Assembly (NCBI GenBank): GCA_937139565.1
Contig: CAKZQH010000021.1
Coordinates: 1-64,000 of the forward strand
Source: an uncultured Nitrospiraceae bacterium
GTDB taxonomy: Bacteria > Nitrospirota > Thermodesulfovibrionia > Thermodesulfovibrionales > Thermodesulfovibrionaceae
Length of the DNA stretch: 64,000 nucleotides
Direction of reading: 5' to 3'
Of this stretch, positions 1 through 7,439 are shown in pieces (positions within the stretch are counted from its first letter, which is position 1; each line of letters begins with the position of its first letter). A model generated the notes under the pieces. It was given only the letters and a program-made list of their open reading frames with translations. It ran no database searches and was not told where the DNA came from. The translations under genes and the position numbers were made by a program.

Positions 1-111
1 GACGTGGTTATTGAGCCTGATGAACGAAACAATATAAAAAGGGAAGTATTGATTCCTAAAGGTCACTCTAATGAACCAAGCCAGAGAAGCAGAACGAAGA
101 GAAATGAGTGA
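1..111 (+). CDS. 3' end of an unidentified protein (partial)
   Basis: The frame starting at base 1 is open for 36 codons and ends in TGA at 109-111; the other two forward frames have early stops. The visible C-terminus is charged, starts DVVIEPDERNN and ends in an Arg/Lys-rich tail, as in many disordered protein ends. The gene continues upstream of the window, so its family cannot be recognised. It converges on glpX, and the hairpin at 168-204 would end both transcripts. A chance open frame is possible because only 111 bases are visible. Confidence 0.5.
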   Translation, partial: DVVIEPDERNNIKREVLIPKGHSNEPSQRSRTKRNE

Positions 112-167
112 AGATTAATCATGATTTTTTAGAGAAAAGCCTTGGAAAAAGTTTCTAAAGAATCTAT

Positions 168-214
168 AAAGGTCCTTCCACTTTTTAAAAGTAGAAGGAC
201 CTTTTATTTTTATA
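168..214. terminator. Two-way intrinsic terminator
   Basis: A perfect 11-bp stem AAAGGTCCTTC (168-178) pairs with GAAGGACCTTT (194-204). The inner part ACTTTT/AAAAGT can extend the pairing. A T-rich tract follows on the plus strand, and A residues flank the other side. It lies between the convergent partial gene and glpX, so it most likely ends transcription from both sides. Confidence 0.85.
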
Positions 215-1175
215 GAGTTATCTTTGTAAGTTTGTCAAAGATGTGAATTGTGTCAACGAATCTTATTAACCTTTGCTTGGAATCAATTGCCAATGAATGA
301 GTTCTTGCTCCACCACCGAAAAACCTGACTCCATTTAAAAGGTCTCCCTTTGTTACTCCAGTGGCTACGAAAATTATATTATTTGCCGGAACAAGGTCAT
401 CAAGGGTATAGACTTTGTCTTCACTTATATCCATACCATACTGAATTGCTCGCTTTTTTTCATCCTCATTTCGCCATCTCATCCTTGCCTGCATCTCTCC
501 TCCAAGACTCTTTACAGCTGCTGCTGAGAGAACCCCTTCAGGAGCACCCCCAATTCCCATCAGGGCATGGATTCCAGTTCCCTCTACTGTGGCTGCAATT
601 GCTGGAGTGATGTCTCCATCGGAGATTAGCTTTATTCTGGCGCCAGCAGCCCTGATCTCTTTAATCAAACTTTCGTGTCGAGGCCTATCAAGAACTACTA
701 CCACAAGGTCATCTATATCCCTTCCAAGAGCCTTAGCAAGAGATTCAAGATTGTCCTTAACTGGTCTTCTTATGTCAACCATTCCCTTTGCCTGAGGTCT
801 TACAACAAGTTTTTCCATATAGGTGTCTGGGCAATAAAGAAGGCCGTTTCTATCTGTAACAGCCATTACTGTAAGTGCATTTGGCATTCCAGTGGCGCAG
901 AGATTGGTTCCTTCAAGAGGATCAACTGCAATGTCAACTTCAGGGCCTGTTCCATCTCCAACTTCTTCTCCTATGTATAACATGGGAGCTTCATCTCTTT
1001 CTCCCTCACCAATTACAATTCTTCCACGAATTGGAATATCATTGAGGGCTTTCCGCATAGCTGAAACAGCTGCCTGATCTGCTTCTTTTCTATTACCTTT
1101 CCCCATAAGTCTTGCTGACTCTATGGCAGCAAGCTCACAAACCCTTAAAATGGAAAGTATCAAATCGCTGTTCAT
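210..1175 (-). CDS. glpX: Class II fructose-1,6-bisphosphatase GlpX
   Basis: Hydrolyses fructose 1,6-bisphosphate to fructose 6-phosphate, the committed cytosolic step of gluconeogenesis. The 321-aa protein has the usual GlpX length and shows the metal/substrate motifs GEGERDEAP (about residues 56-64) and DPLEGT (85-90) typical of the Li-sensitive phosphatase fold. The start has a clear ribosome site (AAGGAGGAGC) upstream. It follows radC by 61 bp and may be the last gene of the long minus-strand unit that starts at ubiD. With gap and pgk about 13 kb away it completes a gluconeogenic set. Some class II enzymes also act on sedoheptulose 1,7-bisphosphate; that cannot be judged here. Confidence 0.95.
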   Translation of the reverse strand: MNSDLILSILRVCELAAIESARLMGKGNRKEADQAAVSAMRKALNDIPIRGRIVIGEGERDEAPMLYIGEEVGDGTGPEVDIAVDPLEGTNLCATGMPNALTVMAVTDRNGLLYCPDTYMEKLVVRPQAKGMVDIRRPVKDNLESLAKALGRDIDDLVVVVLDRPRHESLIKEIRAAGARIKLISDGDITPAIAATVEGTGIHALMGIGGAPEGVLSAAAVKSLGGEMQARMRWRNEDEKKRAIQYGMDISEDKVYTLDDLVPANNIIFVATGVTKGDLLNGVRFFGGGARTHSLAIDSKQRLIRFVDTIHIFDKLTKITL

Positions 1176-1236
1176 CTTTGCTCCTCCTTGTATTTTTTTT
1201 AATTAACAAAACACAGGGTATTTCAAGCTTCGTCCC

Positions 1237-1911
1237 TTAAATTACTCCCTTTTCTTTAAGACTAATATAGCAACCATTCCCTATAATTACATGGTCAAGA
1301 AGGGAAATTTCAAGTATTCGGGAGGCTTCTAAAAGCTTCTTAGTTATCTCTATATCCTCTTTACTCGGAGTAGGATCTCCGCTTGGATGATTATGGGCAA
1401 CCACTAATGCATAGGCTGACTCTTTTATAGCTTCCTTAAAAACTTCTCTTGGATGAATAAGGGATTGATTCAGAATACCCTCTGAAATTTTTACTTCTTT
1501 TATAAGTTTAAGCTTGGTATCAAGTAGAAGCGCAATAAATACTTCTTTCTTTAAATTATTTAACTTGGGTATTAAGTATTCATAGATTGCAGAAGCTGAA
1601 TTTAATAACTGCTCCGCAGCCTTGTGACTTATAAGTCTTTTTCCAATCTCAAAAGATGCTTTTATTTGAGCAATCTTAGCATCTCCAAGTCCCTTAAAGG
1701 CTCTGAGCTCTGCAACAGAAGCATCATCTAATCCTTTAATTCCATCGAATTTTTGCAAAAGTTCTATAGATAGCTCTAAAACTGAGAGATTATTTGTTCC
1801 TGTTCTTAAAATAATGGCAAGTAATTGAGCATCACTAAGAGAGTCTGCTCCATATTTAAGAAGTCTTTCTCTTGGCCTTTCCTGTTCTGGCCACTTTCTT
1901 ATCGAGCTCAT
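1237..1911 (-). CDS. radC: RadC-family JAB/MPN-domain protein
   Basis: Member of the RadC family, long labelled a DNA repair protein although its biochemical role is unsettled. The 224-aa protein has an N-terminal helix-hairpin-helix part (about 60-85, LRAFKGLGDAK) and a C-terminal JAMM metal site HNHPSGDPTPSKED with H173, H175 and D186 in the HxH-x10-D spacing, so a Zn-dependent hydrolase fold is intact. Its ATG overlaps the stop of metG by 4 bp, which indicates translational coupling inside the operon. Confidence 0.93.
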   Translation of the reverse strand: MSSIRKWPEQERPRERLLKYGADSLSDAQLLAIILRTGTNNLSVLELSIELLQKFDGIKGLDDASVAELRAFKGLGDAKIAQIKASFEIGKRLISHKAAEQLLNSASAIYEYLIPKLNNLKKEVFIALLLDTKLKLIKEVKISEGILNQSLIHPREVFKEAIKESAYALVVAHNHPSGDPTPSKEDIEITKKLLEASRILEISLLDHVIIGNGCYISLKEKGVI

Positions 1912-3815
1912 TTTATTCCTGCGCCAGTATTTACCTCTCTGTCAAGGGTTAGAACGGAAATCTTCCCATTTTCATCTGTGGCTGCAAGAAGCATTCCCTG
2001 AGATTCAACTCCCATAAGTTTAGCAGGCTTTAGGTTATAAAGCACTACAATCTTTCTCCCTACAAGCTCCTCAGGAGAATATTGCTCTCCTATACCAGCT
2101 ACTATTTGCCTGAGTTCTCCCACATCTACTTTAATTTTAATAAGCTTCTTAGAACCTTTAATCCTCTCAGCCTCAATAACTTTTCCTACTTTAAGCTTTA
2201 TTTTCATGAAATCCTCAATGCCTATAAGTTCATCCACTTTTTCCTCCTTGTTTTCTTTTATCTTAGTTGGGATTTCCACTCGAGGGAAAAGTTGCTCTAT
2301 TTTCTCAGTATTGACATCCTCAATTTCTATTTGCCACTTTAACATACTTAAATCAGCACTTTTACTGTTAAGTCCAAGAGCAGTCCAAATCTTGGAAAAA
2401 GTCTCTGGCATAAAAGGATAGATAAAGAGAGAGATTAATCGGATTGCATTCCATACATTAAATAGCACATAGGGAACTTCAACTGGATTTTCCTTTGCCA
2501 GCTTCCAGGGCTCCTTTTTTGCAATGTAGTTGTTTGTATGAGAAATTATCTCCCAAATCTTTTCAAGTATCAAATTTAATTTGAACTCATCCCACAATGA
2601 TTCATTATCAATTTCATCAATCAGTTCTTTTATCTTTAAAGTGAAATTATCATCTCTCCATATGGGCTTTATTATGCCAGCAGTGTATTTATCACACATT
2701 ACCAGAAATCTATTGACAAGATTGCCAAGATCATTGGCAAGGTCATTATTTAATCTTCTAAGAAGAGCTTCTTCGGAAAAATCACCATCTAATCCAAATG
2801 ATACCTCTCTGAAAAGAAAATACCTGAACACATCGACACCGTATTTTTGAACAACCTCCTCGGGATTCACGACATTACCAAATGATTTTGACATTTTTGC
2901 TCCTTTCACAGTCCACCAACCATGAGCAAAGATGTTTTGTGGAAGTGGAAGTTCTAATGCCATAAGCATAGTAGACCAATAAACAGCATGAGTTGTGAGT
3001 ATGTCTTTCCCAATTAAATGATGGTCTGGTGGCCACCAATTCGTATCCTTTGGAGAGAGATATTTTAATGCGGAGTAATAATTTACAAGAGCATCAAACC
3101 AGACATAGGTGGTATAATTGGTATCAAAAGGCAAAGGGATTCCCCATTCAAGTCTATGTTTTGGACGGGATATGCATAGGTCTCCTAAGGGCCTTGTTTT
3201 TAGAAATCCGAGAACTTCGTTTTTTCTGGTTTCTGGAAGTATATATAGAGGATTGTTCTCAATATGCTCAATTAAACTATTCTGATATTTTGACATGAGA
3301 AAAAAGTAATTTTCTTCCTCAATACACTCTACTTCTCTTCCACAATCAGGGCATTTTCCATCTATGAGGTCTTTTTCTGTCCAGAATCTCTCACAGGGAG
3401 TGCAATACATGCCACAGTATTTTCTTTTTACAATTTCACCTTTGTCATATAATAATTGAATTATCTCCTGAACAATCCTTTTGTGTTCTTCATCAGTAGT
3501 CCGAATAAAGGCATCATTACTAATATTCAATCTCTTCCAGAGATTCTTAAAATTATTAACCATTAAATCTGCATGTTCCTTAGGATGCCTTCCGTGCTTT
3601 TTTGCCGCCTGTTCAACCTTTTGTCCGTGTTCGTCAGTGCCAGTGAGAAAAAACACCTTTCTTCCTTTAAGCCTCTTATATCTTGCCAGAATATCAGCCG
3701 CTACTGTTGTATAGGCATGTCCTATATGAGGAATATCATTCACATAATAAATAGGTGTAGTTATGTAAAACCCTTTTAGAGAGTCTTTCTCTAAAATCTG
3801 CTGAGAATTAATCAT
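1908..3815 (-). CDS. metG: Methionyl-tRNA synthetase
   Basis: Charges tRNA-Met and initiator tRNA with methionine in the cytosol. The 635-aa protein shows the class I signature HIGH (30-33), a zinc knuckle with CxxC pairs at about 138-141 and 155-158, the KMSKS loop (307-311), an anticodon-binding helical domain, and a C-terminal tRNA-binding (Trbp111/EMAP-like) domain from about residue 535. The start may be slightly too long: residues 1-14 precede the conserved GFYITTPIYY, and the internal ATG choice cannot be fixed by eye. It overlaps the PSP1 gene by 4 bp and radC by 4 bp. The operon also carries holB, tmk and the RicT-like gene, an arrangement seen in several phyla. Confidence 0.97.
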   Translation of the reverse strand: MINSQQILEKDSLKGFYITTPIYYVNDIPHIGHAYTTVAADILARYKRLKGRKVFFLTGTDEHGQKVEQAAKKHGRHPKEHADLMVNNFKNLWKRLNISNDAFIRTTDEEHKRIVQEIIQLLYDKGEIVKRKYCGMYCTPCERFWTEKDLIDGKCPDCGREVECIEEENYFFLMSKYQNSLIEHIENNPLYILPETRKNEVLGFLKTRPLGDLCISRPKHRLEWGIPLPFDTNYTTYVWFDALVNYYSALKYLSPKDTNWWPPDHHLIGKDILTTHAVYWSTMLMALELPLPQNIFAHGWWTVKGAKMSKSFGNVVNPEEVVQKYGVDVFRYFLFREVSFGLDGDFSEEALLRRLNNDLANDLGNLVNRFLVMCDKYTAGIIKPIWRDDNFTLKIKELIDEIDNESLWDEFKLNLILEKIWEIISHTNNYIAKKEPWKLAKENPVEVPYVLFNVWNAIRLISLFIYPFMPETFSKIWTALGLNSKSADLSMLKWQIEIEDVNTEKIEQLFPRVEIPTKIKENKEEKVDELIGIEDFMKIKLKVGKVIEAERIKGSKKLIKIKVDVGELRQIVAGIGEQYSPEELVGRKIVVLYNLKPAKLMGVESQGMLLAATDENGKISVLTLDREVNTGAGIK

Positions 3816-4561
3816 TTTTCTCCTCCTGTGTTTTCATCGGAAGAATCATCTGCGGTTTTATTTAAAATGTATGAAATTCTCTTTATCTCAGGCTCCATTT
3901 CTTCTTGTGTTATAACTTCATCTTCAACTATCTCCTCTATTTCCCCGTAATATTCATAGCGAAGGCAACATTTGAGTCTTCCACATACTCCAGAGAGTTT
4001 GGACACATTTAATACAATTTCCTGTTCTTTTGCCATTTTTAGTGAAATAGGCTTAAAAAAACTAATATATCTGCGGCAACATATCTCCATACCGCATACT
4101 CCAATACCACCAAAAAACTTTGCTTCATCCCGAATTCCTATCTGGCGCATTTCAATTCTTGTTTTAAATTTTGCAGCTAAATCCTTCACAAGCTCCCTAA
4201 AATCAATGCGTCCTTCAGCAGTAAAATAAAAAATTATCCTCTTCCTGTCTAATGCCGCCTCAACAACAAGAAGCTTCATTGGAAGTTTTCTTTCTTTTAT
4301 CCTCTCAAGACAAAACTCTTTGGCTTCTTGCTCAAGAATTAAATTTTTTTGATAATTTTCCATATCTTCCTGTGTGGCAATCCTAATTATAGGCTTTAAA
4401 TTAGTCTCTTCTCCCTTTGACTGATGCACAACCTTACCTAAGGTTATGCCAAAGTCTCCTTCCACAACAACCATATCTCCTACTTTTATTTCTTCAAAAT
4501 TGCTTACAAAACGATAAACTTTCCCAAAAGGTCTTATTCTTACATGAACTATATTATCCAT
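3812..4561 (-). CDS. PSP1 C-terminal domain protein (RicT/YaaT-like)
   Basis: The 249-aa protein matches the bacterial PSP1/RicT family. In Bacillus, RicT acts in a complex with RicA and RicF that binds Fe-S clusters and adjusts RNA processing by RNase Y. Six cysteines sit in the family pattern: C156, C161 and C162 (GVCGMEICC) and C193, C198 and C199 (GVCGRLKCC), suited to cluster binding. The C-terminal tail is acidic. It lies between holB (8-bp overlap) and metG, the same order as yaaT beside holB in Firmicutes. The family is clear; whether the RNase Y role applies here, with no RicA or RicF in view, is unknown. Confidence 0.9.
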   Translation of the reverse strand: MDNIVHVRIRPFGKVYRFVSNFEEIKVGDMVVVEGDFGITLGKVVHQSKGEETNLKPIIRIATQEDMENYQKNLILEQEAKEFCLERIKERKLPMKLLVVEAALDRKRIIFYFTAEGRIDFRELVKDLAAKFKTRIEMRQIGIRDEAKFFGGIGVCGMEICCRRYISFFKPISLKMAKEQEIVLNVSKLSGVCGRLKCCLRYEYYGEIEEIVEDEVITQEEMEPEIKRISYILNKTADDSSDENTGGEK

Positions 4562-5486
4562 TTATTATTCCCTCAACTAATTTTTTAGTATAATTCCATA
4601 CTATTGATTTATTAAGATTTAGATCAATGTTTTTTCTAATCTCAAGCATTTTGTCATATATATCAAATATATCCTTAAGTTGTAAATTATCCTTTTGCTC
4701 TAACTCAACGGATAAAATTTTAGCATCTTTACTCAAGAATCGGCATACGAGCATATCTCGAAGTACAATGCAAAAAAAATCAATCCATCTTTTAATATCT
4801 TCGTTTTCTTTCCATGGAGGTCTTTTATTCCCCTTTAAATTCAGGCTATCAATGAACCACTTTACATCATTAAGCAAATCACCATATATTAAAAATCCCG
4901 GTCTTCCCATAGCTAAACTTAAAAGCAATGTTTTATTGTCATATGAAGAAACAAAATCTTCCATTGCTTTCTTAGGAAGTGGAGTAAAGTATATTTTAAA
5001 ACATCGAGAGATTAATGGTTCTGGAAGAGAATAAATGTTTTCGCAAGTAAGAATAATTGTGGTATTCAAAGGCGGCTCTTCAAGGGTTTTCAAAAAAGCA
5101 TTTGCTGCTGATATGTTCATTCTATGAGCTTCCTTTACGATTACTACCTTATACTTTGACTCAAGAGCACGATAGTATATAAATTCTTCAATCTCCCTTA
5201 TTAAATTTACGGTTAATACCTCTTTTTCTGGCAAAATAAGCTTTACATCAGGATGAACTAAGGCATCTATTTTTTTACAGGATTGACATTGGTTACAAAA
5301 CTCAAACTCCTCTGAGTCTTTAGATAGAGTCATATTATTACAATTTAAAGCCTTTGCATAGGCAATTGCAGTCTCTGTTTTTCCTATATACGGATCTCCT
5401 ATAAAAAGAAAAGCATTGGGAATTTTACCTGTTCTTAGTGTACCACTTAACATTTTTATTACTTTTTTTTGAAAAATTCCCTTCAT
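4554..5486 (-). CDS. holB: DNA polymerase III delta' subunit
   Basis: Clamp-loader subunit of the replicative polymerase. The 310-aa protein has a Walker A-like loop GDPYIGKT (30-37), the four-cysteine zinc module C50, C65, C68, C71 (CNQCQSCKK) found in delta' and gamma/tau subunits, and the SRC motif (LISRCFKIYF) used as the arginine finger. The intact P-loop suggests nucleotide binding may be kept, unlike E. coli delta'. It sits 5 bp downstream of tmk, a common tmk-holB pair, and overlaps the PSP1 gene. Confidence 0.93.
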   Translation of the reverse strand: MKGIFQKKVIKMLSGTLRTGKIPNAFLFIGDPYIGKTETAIAYAKALNCNNMTLSKDSEEFEFCNQCQSCKKIDALVHPDVKLILPEKEVLTVNLIREIEEFIYYRALESKYKVVIVKEAHRMNISAANAFLKTLEEPPLNTTIILTCENIYSLPEPLISRCFKIYFTPLPKKAMEDFVSSYDNKTLLLSLAMGRPGFLIYGDLLNDVKWFIDSLNLKGNKRPPWKENEDIKRWIDFFCIVLRDMLVCRFLSKDAKILSVELEQKDNLQLKDIFDIYDKMLEIRKNIDLNLNKSIVWNYTKKLVEGIING

Positions 5487-5491
5487 ATTAT

Positions 5492-6115
5492 TTAAAGCCC
5501 AAAGATTAAACTAATTTTTCTATGAACTTCTTCACAAATTTCAATCGGTGGTCTGTAGGCATCTATTACTAAAAATCTTTCTTTCTCAATTGATGCAATC
5601 TGAAGATAACCCTCTCTAACTTTGTTGTGAAATTTAATGTCTTCCATCTCAAAGCGGTCCCTTTTATTTATATCTTTGTTTCTTTTAAGTCCTATTTCTG
5701 CTTGAAGATCCAATAGCACTGTAAAGTCTGGCATGAAGTCGCCTAAAAGCATTTTATTTAAATTACGGATTAAATCAATTGAAACACCTCTTCCAAATCC
5801 TTGATAAGCAAGAGTTGAGTCAGTAAATCTATCGCATATAACAATATAGCCTTCTTTCAAAGCCGGTTTAATGACTTCCTCTACATGCTGAACCCTATCA
5901 GCAAAATATAGCAAAAGTTCGCATAGACTATTTATAGGCACATTCGAGTTTAGCAATATTTCACGAATTTTTTTACCTGCTAAGGTGTCTCCCGGTTCAA
6001 AGGTCTTCAATACCTTAAAACCCTCTGCCTTAAACTTTTCAGCAAGAAGGTTCACCTGAGTGGTTTTACCAGAGCCTTCGATACCTTCAAATGTTATGAA
6101 AATTCCTTTAGTCAT
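5492..6115 (-). CDS. tmk: Thymidylate kinase
   Basis: Phosphorylates dTMP to dTDP for DNA synthesis. The 207-aa protein has the P-loop EGIEGSGKTT (10-19), the DRF motif of the dTMP site (CDRFTDSTLAYQG) and a C-terminal lid region with basic residues (KRDRFE). The start overlaps the core-MetE gene by 8 bp and the next gene, holB, follows after 5 bp. Length and motifs are normal for the family. Confidence 0.96.
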   Translation of the reverse strand: MTKGIFITFEGIEGSGKTTQVNLLAEKFKAEGFKVLKTFEPGDTLAGKKIREILLNSNVPINSLCELLLYFADRVQHVEEVIKPALKEGYIVICDRFTDSTLAYQGFGRGVSIDLIRNLNKMLLGDFMPDFTVLLDLQAEIGLKRNKDINKRDRFEMEDIKFHNKVREGYLQIASIEKERFLVIDAYRPPIEICEEVHRKISLIFGL

Positions 6116-7106
6116 TCAGGAGTGAGTTTTTCAAATCTTGAAGAAGCCTGCAAACTCTTTGAGAGGCTTCTATGTCTAAGGATCCCATCCCACAGGATGG
6201 TGAAATGAGGGAATTTTTATTTATAAGAGGTATTTCCCTTTCAAACTCTTTGATTTTCCTTTTAGCAGCACTAATGATATCTTCGTCACTGAGCGAATAG
6301 ATATCATCGGTAGTAGGAACGAATCCCCAGGCAACAAATCCTCCCTTTTTCAGAAATTCTTCGAGGTCATCCTTGTAGCTTTTCAAAAAATCAAAAAAGA
6401 AAAAGGCATCAAAACTTAGAATATCTATGCCTGAAGATAGAACATCCTTCCAATCAGCTCTTCCACAGCAGTGAAGCCCTACCTTTGCATTGAGGGATTT
6501 AATAAAGGAGACCATTTCTGTGATTAATCTCATACTTTCAGCCTGCTCAACAGCTATATACGCAGATGTTCCAACTGCCTGTAATATGGGCTCATCTATG
6601 AATATTAATACTTCATCAGCAAAATTCCCTAAAAAATCTATCTGCCAGCGAACTTTTGCCTTAAGATGAAGTAAGGTCAACTCTCTCAATGTTTCATCAA
6701 AATATATAGGCTTTCCCTCTTCATCTTTTAGTGAAAGAGCAAAGGTAACTGGACCTGTTATCTGTCCTTTGAAAAATCTAAGCCTCTTTCCTTTAAGTCT
6801 ATCAGCTATTACATAAAGTCCCTTAGCATAGTCTTCGCCTATAGGAATAGAAAGGTCATCGGAATATTCACTTAACCATTGTATAATCTTTTCTTCGTCT
6901 TTTTTTAAAAACACCCTATCGGATTCAACAATTAAACAGGGAAAACCTTCGGAATATTGAGCTATCATAGATTCTCGAGGAGAATATTTAGGAAGCTGAG
7001 GCCAAAAGGGTATGTCAAAATACTCCATAATTAGTTCACAGGCTTGAGAAGCTTCCTCATGAGGCATGCTTCCTATGCCTGTTGTGCTAAAAGGCAGAAA
7101 AGTCAT
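6108..7106 (-). CDS. Core-MetE / uroporphyrinogen decarboxylase-like methyltransferase
   Basis: The 332-aa protein resembles only the C-terminal catalytic half of cobalamin-independent methionine synthase (MetE is about 750 aa) and falls in the MetE/UROD superfamily. Visible zinc-ligand candidates are the HxC in GLHCCGR, an acidic residue in SFDAF where MetE has the glutamate, and a late cysteine in SPSCGMGS. Short 'core-MetE' proteins in archaea and anaerobes take methyl groups from a corrinoid protein rather than from polyglutamyl-methyltetrahydrofolate. That function is inference here. It overlaps tmk and is 2 bp from the 71-aa coiled-coil gene upstream. Confidence 0.75.
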   Translation of the reverse strand: MTFLPFSTTGIGSMPHEEASQACELIMEYFDIPFWPQLPKYSPRESMIAQYSEGFPCLIVESDRVFLKKDEEKIIQWLSEYSDDLSIPIGEDYAKGLYVIADRLKGKRLRFFKGQITGPVTFALSLKDEEGKPIYFDETLRELTLLHLKAKVRWQIDFLGNFADEVLIFIDEPILQAVGTSAYIAVEQAESMRLITEMVSFIKSLNAKVGLHCCGRADWKDVLSSGIDILSFDAFFFFDFLKSYKDDLEEFLKKGGFVAWGFVPTTDDIYSLSDEDIISAAKRKIKEFEREIPLINKNSLISPSCGMGSLDIEASQRVCRLLQDLKNSLLND

Positions 7107-7108
7107 GA

Positions 7109-7324
7109 CTACTCCTTAGATTTAATCTTTCTCAATATTTCAGGATATTCCTTAGTAAAATCAGGATAAACTCTTTTTAAAAAAAGTTTAATTGCCTTGA
7201 TTTCTATATCTATATCATCTATTCGGCCCAGTTTTTTTTCAATAAGTTCAAGCTTCTCTGATATGCTCTTAATCTCTTTTTCAATCAGGGCAATCTGTTC
7301 TTTTAAAACTATTAAGTCTTTCAT
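7109..7324 (-). CDS. Small coiled-coil protein, unknown function
   Basis: A 71-aa, highly charged protein with regular leucine/isoleucine spacing (LKEQIALIEKEIKSISEKLE) that predicts one long coiled coil over about residues 3-60. No signal peptide or cysteine is present and I do not recognise a family. It lies between the 31-aa basic protein and the core-MetE gene in one operon with tight spacing, which supports that it is real. It could be an oligomerising partner of a neighbour; the sequence alone cannot show this. Confidence 0.7.
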   Translation of the reverse strand: MKDLIVLKEQIALIEKEIKSISEKLELIEKKLGRIDDIDIEIKAIKLFLKRVYPDFTKEYPEILRKIKSKE

Positions 7325-7343
7325 TTGTTATTCCTTAAAAAAA

Positions 7344-7439
7344 TTATTTATTTCTTCTTTGAGCTCTCATTTTTTTGCGGAGTTTTCTGTACTTGTGCTT
7401 TTTTATTTTTTTCTTTCTCCACTTAAGAACATTTCCCAC
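7344..7439 (-). CDS. 31-aa AURKAIP1/COX24-domain basic protein (mS38/bS22-like)
   Basis: Absent from the ORF track because of its length. GTG at 7439 follows directly on the TGA of the activase gene (TGAGTG) and has a full ribosome site AAAGGAGGTGA inside that gene's last codons. The 31-residue product starts MGNVLKWRKKKIKKHKYRKL and ends KMRAQRRNK, more than half Lys/Arg. The pattern KKKIKKHKYRKLRKKMRAQRR is that of the AURKAIP1/COX24 (DUF1713) domain, known in mitochondrial small-subunit protein mS38 and in short bacterial homologues such as mycobacterial bS22. A role as an extra small-subunit ribosomal protein is inferred. Confidence 0.88.
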   Translation of the reverse strand: MGNVLKWRKKKIKKHKYRKLRKKMRAQRRNK

